From positions 1-35,841 of IMG/VR virus record IMGVR_UViG_3300025769_000369: 35,841 nucleotides of DNA; one strand, given 5' to 3'. Source of the DNA: a virus. Position numbers and translations under genes: made by a program. Positions 1 to 8,200 of this stretch are shown here, piece by piece. Under the pieces are notes generated by a model. It did not search any database. It saw nothing but the letters and a program-made list of their open reading frames with translations, and was not told the DNA's origin. Numbering within the stretch: the stretch's first letter is position 1; every line of letters begins with the position of its first letter.

Positions 1-2
1 CT

Positions 3-32
3 GCTCGTAAAAATACGGGCGAGCCGTTCTAG
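3..32 (+). CDS. 3' end of an upstream gene (partial)
   Basis: Frame 3 is open from the left edge and ends at TAG 30-32, giving a nine-residue tail ARKNTGEPF. It is followed at once by a strong ribosome binding site (AGAGGGGG, 31-38) for the next gene, as expected of a packed phage operon. From its place before the head-tail adaptor it could be the end of a capsid-region gene, but nine residues cannot show this. Frame 1 is also open up to TAA 43-45, so the assignment is weak. Confidence 0.35.
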   Translation, partial: ARKNTGEPF

Positions 33-47
33 AGGGGGTAGGTAACA

Positions 48-689
48 ATGGCTCTTATTACAGTCTCTGATATTACCACCTACATGGACATTACGCTCAC
101 AAACACTCAGGAAGACGCCGCCGAGTTTATTATTGAAGGCTTGCAGTCTGAGTTAGAGGCGTATTTGCGTCGCCCTGTTGAGCAGACAGAGTTTACGGAA
201 ACGTATCGTGTTCCTGATGTGGGTAGGGGTGTTGTAAACCAGCAGTACTATTACAATTACACTACTGATCCTGCTTCCACGTTGACTTCTCCTGGCATTA
301 TTTATACGCCTATGTATACGTTGTATTTGGATAATAGTCCGGTTGTTTCGGTGTCTTCTGTTTCGATTACGCCTGCTTCTGCGTCTGCTACGGCGACGGC
401 TCAGGTTGCGGAGCGTGATTTTGTGACTCGGGATTATGGTATCGATTTGTTTAATGCTTTTGCGAATGATCGTATTGAGGTGACGTATACGGCGGGTTTG
501 GATGGCCCGAATATTAAAGCGTTTAAGATTTTGATGTTGCGTGCGGCTACTCGTGAGATGCAGAATATGCATGATGATGTAGTTGGTTTGAAGGATTTGA
601 CGACGAGGAATGTTGCGCCGTTGGAGACTGGTTTTTCTGATAGGGAGTTGTTTACTCTTCGGAAGTATCGTCGTGTAAGGGTTGCCTAG
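48..689 (+). CDS. Head-tail connector/adaptor protein (gp6-like)
   Basis: A 213-residue protein, probably the adaptor that binds below the portal and links head to tail. The N-terminus (ITVSDITTYMDI, then a helical stretch with EAYLRRPVEQ) resembles the helical core of gp6/gp15-type phage connectors, where short helices precede a beta-containing insertion. The middle, about residues 60-130, is rich in Tyr, Ser and Thr. The C-terminus returns to helix (FKILMLRAATREMQNM). The ATG is preceded by AGAGGGGGTAGGT. It is first in a run with the next two genes, and the following frame starts around its stop codon, so translation is probably coupled. The assignment rests on the N-terminal pattern, size and gene order. 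Confidence 0.6.
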   Translation: MALITVSDITTYMDITLTNTQEDAAEFIIEGLQSELEAYLRRPVEQTEFTETYRVPDVGRGVVNQQYYYNYTTDPASTLTSPGIIYTPMYTLYLDNSPVVSVSSVSITPASASATATAQVAERDFVTRDYGIDLFNAFANDRIEVTYTAGLDGPNIKAFKILMLRAATREMQNMHDDVVGLKDLTTRNVAPLETGFSDRELFTLRKYRRVRVA

Positions 690-690
690 G

Positions 691-1314
691 ATGATTAAAA
701 AAGTAAAGGTTAAGGTAAGACCTTATTCTACGCTTAAGCACTTGACTGCGATGAAGCGTAGGGGTGCTGCTGGTTTTAATAATGTTTTTCAGTGGACTCA
801 GAAAAAGCTTCAAGCCGATATGCGTAACCGGTTTAAAACGAATGCGTATGGGACGTGGAAGCCTCTAGAGCCTAGAACGGTTGCTTGGAAAACATCTGAG
901 GGTTATGGTAGGAAAGGGGTTTTGGTTCGAACTGGTGCGTTGCGGGATTCTTTAACAAAAGACAATTCTCGGGGGGCGGTTAGACGTTCTGGTAGGTTCC
1001 GCATGCAGTTTGGTACAGATATTGAATACGCCAAGTACCACCAGTTTGGTGACGGTGTTCCGCAGCGTGTACTTATTCCATTTGACTTCGTAGGGCCAGT
1101 AGGTGTTATTACTCACATGTATCCTAAGTCCCTTAAACTTACAGTTGGTGCTTTAGCTATGGAAAGAATAATATACGGATATAAGCGTCCTGGGCAGGTT
1201 TACACATTTGTTAAAAAGTCTGGTTTGCGAGGAAGTGTTCCTATCGGGTGGCTCAAAACATCTTTCGATGAAGCAAGCTACATTGATGGCGGTAAGTTAA
1301 CTAGAGATCGTTAA
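691..1314 (+). CDS. Phage virion morphogenesis / tail completion protein
   Basis: A 207-residue basic protein of the Mu gpG/P2 gpS-like virion morphogenesis type, which acts where tail joins head. The visible pattern is a Lys/Arg-rich start, helix FQWTQKKLQADMRNRF, then WKPLEPRTVAWK, RTGALRDSLT and IEYAKYHQFGDG. The RTGxLrdS and yakyHqfG pair is the hallmark of this family. The last 70 residues are less typical. I chose ATG 691 over the in-frame TTG 682, because 682 overlaps the upstream stop and adds only three residues. TAAGGG near 675 could serve as ribosome binding site. It sits between adaptor and terminator, the usual order. Confidence 0.7.
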   Translation: MIKKVKVKVRPYSTLKHLTAMKRRGAAGFNNVFQWTQKKLQADMRNRFKTNAYGTWKPLEPRTVAWKTSEGYGRKGVLVRTGALRDSLTKDNSRGAVRRSGRFRMQFGTDIEYAKYHQFGDGVPQRVLIPFDFVGPVGVITHMYPKSLKLTVGALAMERIIYGYKRPGQVYTFVKKSGLRGSVPIGWLKTSFDEASYIDGGKLTRDR

Positions 1315-1328
1315 AGAGGTTATGTATT

Positions 1329-2201
1329 ATGATGAGCGGTAGCCGGATGGCGAAGCAGTTCGTTTCAAATTATTTAGCAGCAGATTTACCTTCTAGGCTG
1401 GTTGCCTACAGGAACCATTGGAACCTGAGCGCAAGTCAACTGCCTGAACCTAGGTTGTATGCTAGCCACGAACCATTCCAGTTGGATCGTTGGCCCACAA
1501 TTATTACTGTTGTGATGAGCACGCAGGCTATTGAACGGCAGGGGTATACTTCTGCGTCTGACCCTGACATTCGAGTGACGTATGAGATGCGTACCTATGT
1601 TTGGGTTAGAGATGCTGGTCCTCAAATCGTTACGGACCAGCGAGATAACTTAACGACGGTTGTTCGTGAAGCTTTGATGGACGGTCCTTCGTTGTCCGCA
1701 TACGATTCTACAGTTCCGTGCTCTCCCAAGATAGATGAAGCGTCTATGGAGGAACAGTTTTCTGAATTGTCTTTGATTAAGGGCGAACGTTTGCTTGCGG
1801 GCGCTTTTATCAGTTATGAGCTTGCTTTGGAAGAAACGATTACGCATGATGCTTTGGGAACAGTTCAGAGCACCGATCATACTTTGAGCCGTATTGCTGT
1901 GACCCCGAACGCTCCTTTGAATGTTGTGGCTGTGGCGGGCGATACTGAAGCTACGTTATCTTGGGTTGAGTCCACGTGGAATGGCGGTGTCTACGATATT
2001 TCTGGTTATAAGATTCAGCAGAGCACTGATGATGGCGATACGTGGTCTACTGTTGTTGCCGATACAGGTTCGGTGGATGGTTTCTACCGGGTGACTGGTT
2101 TGACGAATGGTACGGGTTACAAGTTCCGTGTTGCTGCGTTGAATGATGGCGGTACTGGTGCGTATTCTGCGAGTTCGTTAGAGGTCACGCCGTCTGCTTA
2201 G
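1329..2201 (+). CDS. Tail terminator-like protein with C-terminal fibronectin III domain
   Basis: A 290-residue protein. Residues 1-180 are alpha/beta, with IITVVMSTQAIERQG, a conserved-looking YEMRTYVWVRD strand and a closing GAFISYELALEE strand. By position and size this resembles minor tail/terminator proteins that cap the tail tube. Residues about 193-290 form a fibronectin type III domain: PNAPLNVVAVAGD at the first strand, the core tryptophan in ATLSWVES, YKIQQSTDDGDTW, then the TGLTNGTGYKFRVAALN signature. FN3 domains are common on exposed phage tail and capsid proteins, where they may bind cell-surface sugars. AGAGG at 1315-1319 is the ribosome binding site. The terminator role is inferred; the FN3 call is firm. 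Confidence 0.6.
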   Translation: MMSGSRMAKQFVSNYLAADLPSRLVAYRNHWNLSASQLPEPRLYASHEPFQLDRWPTIITVVMSTQAIERQGYTSASDPDIRVTYEMRTYVWVRDAGPQIVTDQRDNLTTVVREALMDGPSLSAYDSTVPCSPKIDEASMEEQFSELSLIKGERLLAGAFISYELALEETITHDALGTVQSTDHTLSRIAVTPNAPLNVVAVAGDTEATLSWVESTWNGGVYDISGYKIQQSTDDGDTWSTVVADTGSVDGFYRVTGLTNGTGYKFRVAALNDGGTGAYSASSLEVTPSA

Positions 2202-2230
2202 TGTTTGTGGCTGTGGCTGTGGCGTGGGGG

Positions 2231-2243
2231 TATAATAGAGATT
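2231..2243 (+). promoter_or_regulatory. Possible -10 element directly before the giant gene
   Basis: A perfect TATAAT lies at 2231-2236, and ATG 2244 begins seven bases after it. If used, transcription would start on or next to the start codon, giving a leaderless mRNA. No good Shine-Dalgarno lies in front of this ATG. The best -35 match, TTGTGG at 2205-2210, has a poor 20-base spacer, so the promoter is only a candidate. Confidence 0.35.
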
Positions 2244-5200
2244 ATGGCTAGAGCACCTAGGGTTGTACCTTTTAATCCGGCGCCTCGTGACGCTGACCTT
2301 GACCAGATTGTGCAGGAGGGCACGATTTGGGAGCGCCCTAAGGGTGCTGATATTATTTATTTGACGGGCCGTGTTTGGGATCAGACTGGTAGAGCGCCTC
2401 TTCGTAGTGATGTTCGTATTGTTTATAATGGGCGCGTGTATGAACCGGGTGATGGTTTTAGGTTTGATTCGTCGTCTGTTGGGGCACAGGCTGGCGTGAT
2501 TGGTGATCGGGCTGGCACTATTGGTGATCGGGTTGGTACGATTGCACCACCTCCTCCTCGTCCGAAACCGACACTGCGGGAATCTGAGGGTACTGTTGGT
2601 GTAGCTCCTCCGCCTCCTCGTCCTACTTCTATTGCGGAAGCTGCGCGCCCTTCAGCGCCTCCGCCTCCTCCACGACCCACTTTGGGTGAGTCTCGTGGTA
2701 CGTTGGATTCTCCTCCGAAGCCGCCTCCGCCTCGTGAAGTTCCTTCTGATCCATTTGAGAACATTCCCAGAGATAGGCCGGTTGTGCAGGAACCGCCGCC
2801 TCCTCCGCCGCGGATTCCGCCTGAGGAACAGGTTCGGCCTCCGAGTATTTCTGCTGATGAGGATGCGGCAGCTAAGCGTTCTATATTAAGGGTTCGTGAT
2901 CGGTGGGGCCGTAAAAAGCGTGATAATGAACGTCGTTATGAGGAGGAGCGTATTGTTCCTTCTATGGAGGAGGCGGTCGAGGCTGAGGTGCAGGAAGAGA
3001 GGGTGGATCAGATTGTTGCACAGGTCGAAGCAGTAGATAAAGCTTTAGATGAGGTCGTTGAGGTTGCTGATGTTCCTGAGTCTTCTTCTATTGATGTTTT
3101 GGTTGCGGAAGATGTGGAGGAGATTCTTAGAATCCGTCGCCAGAATACGGCGGATCATCCAGATTATTACAAGTCTCGTGGAGAGAGAATATATGCTACG
3201 AGAAGTAAATTTGATCTTGGGGGTAGCAGGCTTGATAATGAATTAAAAATTGATACTATTTCTTCTCGTGATAGGCGTGAGTATGAGGAGATGCTTGCTG
3301 AGGTTCTTGAGCGTGAGGCGTTTGCTGATAAACTTGCAGCAATAACTGGTTTTTCGTTTCCGGACGAGGGCGGTATTGTTAATAATTTGTATGATTCTCC
3401 AGATGACGTTCCTGAAGAGGTTCTTGAGGCAGTTGCCGAACTTGTTCGTAACACTAAGTTTATAGATAAGTTTATAGGTGACCAAAAACCTCCTGAGGAT
3501 TTAAAGCAGTTGTTTTTTTACGCTGCTCAGCTGGCTAATAAAAATGAGTCAACTCATAGGGAAACGGTTCAGTTGCGGCTGGAGGTAAATTATCGGAGGA
3601 AGCTGTTGACAGATCCTCCTAAATATGTGACACGAACAGAGTTGGCGCAACGAGTTGGTTTTTCTAGTTGGGAAGAAGCTAGGGAGGCTGCTCAGACCGA
3701 TCAGGCGCTTGCCTTACATTTAGACAGAATGGAAACAGCCGCAAGGTATGGCTATGATTTTTATGACGATACTGTCCGTGATTTAGATACGGAGATCGGA
3801 GAAGCCGCATATAAAATAACTAGACTCACCCGTGCTGGTAGGCAAGTCTATTTGAAAAGAGATAATAGTAGATTTGGTGTTGGTCAGCAAATTCCGAAAG
3901 ATGTTACTTCTGAAGATGTGGCCCGTTTAACTAGAGAGTTTATTGCAGAGGCTGATAAGTTTCTGCCAAAGGCATTTTCTGAAGAAGCTAGGGCTATAAT
4001 TACTGAACGGGTAAGAGCTATCGAAGCCATGAGTCCTGAAGAAGTTGAAACTCTTGTTTTAAATTACGCTCGACAAGTTCTGGAAGATCCCGATACTCGT
4101 ATTGGCGTCATGATAGACCCTAAGGATGCTCCGGCGTTAAAAAGACAGGGGCGGTATCTTACTACACACTCAAAGCTTTCAGCTTCTCGTAGCGACGATT
4201 ACGATGCTGCTCGGGTTGTTTATGAAACAGGTATGCTTCAAATGCCTGCCGATGAAGACACACGAGCTGACCTTGCCCCATCTTCCGGGTTTCTAATTCC
4301 TGGGGCTAGAATGAGAGCGGCCCGACGTGAGGCTGAAGAGAAATATGTCGAAGAATTTGGTGTACCTTACGATCCTGCTAATGCAACTCCTGAGCAACAT
4401 GCGTTTTTTGAAAACGTTCGGATTTCGCAAGCATCAGTAGGTATTGAGGCGTACGCTGAAGAACTTGTCGTTTTGAAGCCTTCTGTAAAAGCTAAAAGCC
4501 GTTTTACAGAAGGAGACAGTTTTAATGAGTTTGCGATGACATCTCTCATGCAGAATCCTGATGGCTCTCCTTTGTCTGATCAGCAGCTTCGGAATGCGCT
4601 ATTTGGACGTGGCACATTTACTAAGGAGTTATCAACAGGTGGTGGTGATGGCGGGCACCTAGGGCCAACAAAACATACTCTTGGTAACTTTTTTGTAGCT
4701 GCTGCTTTGGGACTTGATCCTGCCATTTTAGGTCGCCACCGTGCTATGGACCGTGAGATAAATGAAGCATGGGATGAAGGCGATATTGACAAAGAGATTG
4801 CAGTCGGTGCTCGTTTCTTGCACGGTCACACAAAAGTATCTGAGTTTGCTATGGGATTCCCCTACTCTGCTGCATACATAGAAACCATGACGTTCGGCGG
4901 TTTTCACACCAGCGAAATCGAATCAGCATCAGAAGGTTTACGAGACATCCTAGACGTAGCTATACCCGCTGAAGTTCAGCAACAAATAGAAAGCTACTCC
5001 GGACAATTCCTGCCAACATCCGCATTCGTTGAAGAAAACATTGAACAAACAACCAGATCAGCTTTAAACCGTGCAGCCGCCGCTACCGGAACAGACCTTC
5101 CAGAAACAGGAGGCACCGCAAAGTTCTTAACTGCTCGGGCAGGAGAGCTGCCTGGAAAGTTTGTCTCCACGATTACAATAATGGAACTGAGAGCCGACTT

Positions 5201-8200
5201 AAAATCTCGACGTGAGGTGCTACTCCTATTAGAAGCCGACCCGGATGCTGATCCTGACGCTATCGCTTTTGCAAAGAAGGAGATTGAAACTCTGCTTCGA
5301 GGAATCGGTCGTCTTGATAAAGGTAAAGACATAGCTGTCGTTCCGCACACTAGTTCTTCCGACGGTTGGCCGTCTTATCTGCGGGTAGATCATCCAAGTA
5401 TTGTTGCGCAAATTCATGCCGCTACAGACAAGTTAAGTCCTGAAGTTCGTCCTGAGACAGTTATTGTTTCTTTCGATGCACCTTACGGTGGCGGTATGTA
5501 TGTTCATGGGCGGGGCGGCGTGATCTATATTCATCCGGCTGCTTTGGATTGGAAAGATGCGTCGTTCAACATTAATCAGAAAGATTTAGCTACCCGTCTT
5601 GCTAAGGCTGGTGCTACTTCTCCTGAAGAGTTTGATGCGTTTTTCCGTCCTTCGCAGGCGTGGGTAGATGACATTATTATTCACGAGGGTTTCCATAGGG
5701 TTGATTTCCTTTTGGCTAAGGCCAGTAAGGATCCTCAGGCTGCGGCTTCGTTGTTGTCTTCTCCGGAGATGGCTGCGGCGTTTGATGAGTGGCTTACAAC
5801 GAGTATGCCGTTCTTGTTGGAGTATTTTGAGGGTGTGGATAAGGCTGATTTGCGGCTACACGAGTTCGCTTATTTGGGCGAGTTGTTGGGTGTGACTGGT
5901 ACTGATCGGGATGAGGCTGTTCGTAGCAAGCTGGTTAAGTTGTATGCTGCACGGGTTAAGAAGCCTGTTGATTCTGTTGATCCTGATGTGGCGTTGAAGG
6001 AGGAGCGTTGGCGGCTTATTTCTGAGGTTTATGCCGAGTTGGCTCGTTTGGATGCGAAGGGTATTCCGTTCCCGAATTCTGAGATTTTGATTGATGGTAT
6101 GACTCCGGCTTTTTCGAGAATTTATGAGGGTTCTGACGGGTCTGGGGATGTTTTGCGTGCTGCGTTTGCTGACGCTGCTGCGTCGTTGTCTGATATTGAT
6201 GATGCTGTGGGGGCGGCGCAGGCTGGTTTAGATAGTGCGGTGCGTGACGTTGCGTCTGATGTTTCGGCTTCGGTTGATGATATTGATGACACTGTTGAGA
6301 GTCTTCGTGTGGGCGCTATTCCTGTTAGGCGCGGCTTGTATGATGGGGTGGATGGTGCATATGTTCCTGATCCGGTGACTCGTGACGATATTGCCCGAAA
6401 CTTGGGGTTTGCTGATGCTGACGAGTTAGATGCCGCTATAGCTGATGATCCGATCATGGCGAATAATGCTCGTATTTTGGAAGAGCTTGCCACGTATGGT
6501 TTTGATATTGGGGTTGTTGGTAGTTTGTCTGCGGATGAGGCACGGGCTAGGTATGAGGCGGCTAAACCAGGCGGTTACATGGCTACCCGTCATGTCTCTA
6601 AGCCTGTAGACACTGCTGAGATTAAAGACATCATGGATGGTATGGCATCCAAGCTCAGAAAGTCTCTGGCAGAGGCGGATGCTTTACCTCAAGATCCGGA
6701 TCGTGTCAAACAAAGCGCTAAAAAGCGGGAATTATTGGAGCGAATTGAGGCCACTTCCCCAGAGGAAGCTAAACAACTTCTGATTGATTTTATGCGTGAT
6801 ATTTTTGATGATCCTGACACAACTATGGCTGTTAATACCGGCTTCCTTGACGAGGTTATGGAGTCTGGTAGGTTTTTGTCCGTTCGGGAAGCTCCCAAAA
6901 ACAGAAGTGAAGGCGGTGACGGATACGCCCGTTACGACACTGAACGGGCGCTCTGGGGCTTACATGAGGATACTCCCGGCAGTTTGAGTCCTGCTTACGG
7001 TTTTGTGGTGTCTGGGGCGCAACGACGTGCTGCACGTGAAAAAGCTTTGGAGGAATACGGTGCTAGAGTAGAAACGCTCCCTGATGGTACAACCGGTATC
7101 CGTTGGGGTTATAGTGAGGAAATTAGGGATGAAGTCTTAGAAATAGCGTTGGAAGTCACGAATGACTTGTACCCTGGCGTGACGCGCTCCGCCGATTTGC
7201 CGGATGATGAAGCTAAGAGAATTGTTGCAGATGCTATTCATAAAAAAGTTGTAGAACGGTTTGGACTAAACGCTATAGATGCAAAATTTAGAAAAGAGGC
7301 GGTCAATAAAGAGCTTAAGAGTCTAAGGCTGCCTGGTTACGGTGATGGAGTCATTCTGATAGATCCCAAGGTCATGCATCGTTCTACATTTACACAAGGA
7401 GATACTGTTAATGGTGCCGGTAGGCCCGTTCACTACAGCCGCAATATGACCGATCAACAGTTGCTAGATATGGCGGCAAGGGCGGAAAGGAACCCTAGTA
7501 AAAGTCGAGATCGTGGTGAAGCTCTTTTAGCGCGAGCCATTTTGGGTTATGATTCAAGATCGTTAAACAGGTCGAAAGTTTCTGAAGAAACTACTGGGGT
7601 TTTTATGGGTGACGTAGCGCCTGTGTTTGAGCATGATTATATCGAAGCTCAGATTTTCGGAGCCTTTACAACAGAAGAAATTCTTACGGCTACTGACGGT
7701 AAAAGAGAATTTGATCCAGCGCCGTACGCTCCTGCTGTGCCTACGGATCTTACGCCTGAGAGTGAAGTTGCTGCCATCAAAGCACAGCTTGCAGCAGAAC
7801 GAGCCGGACAGTCTATCGACGCAGTAGTTGCTGATGCTGCTGCTACGATTGATGATTTGGATGATGCTGGGGATGAAGTGGTTTCGTTTATGGCCCGTTC
7901 GAGTGATGACATTGACCCCAACTTTGGTCTTCCTCCAGGGCCTGATTCGCCTACAGAATGGGACAGGGAGCGCTTGTCTAATGCTGACAGACTAGACGGT
8001 TTCACTCAGCCTCCCACGAATATTAGTGCGCTGGATGGTGAGGGCCTGCGGGAGGATCAAAAATCTTTGAATCGTGTTGTAGCTGAGGCGGCTACTGAAG
8101 AGGATCTTGTGCCGTTGCAGGAAGCTTTACGGCAAGCAGTGGAAGATGAAGGTAGCCCGCTGTATCTAGAAGCAGAGCGAGGCAGTCTTAGTGACGAGAA

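Noticed and set aside
153-572. 139-residue - strand frame in the adaptor gene
   Set aside because: Arg-rich composition typical of the complement of this coding frame; no start context.
3606-3634. TTGACA inside the giant gene as a promoter
   Set aside because: At 16-18 base spacing there is no -10-like hexamer; TATGTG at 3624 is only 12 bases away. No gene start follows.
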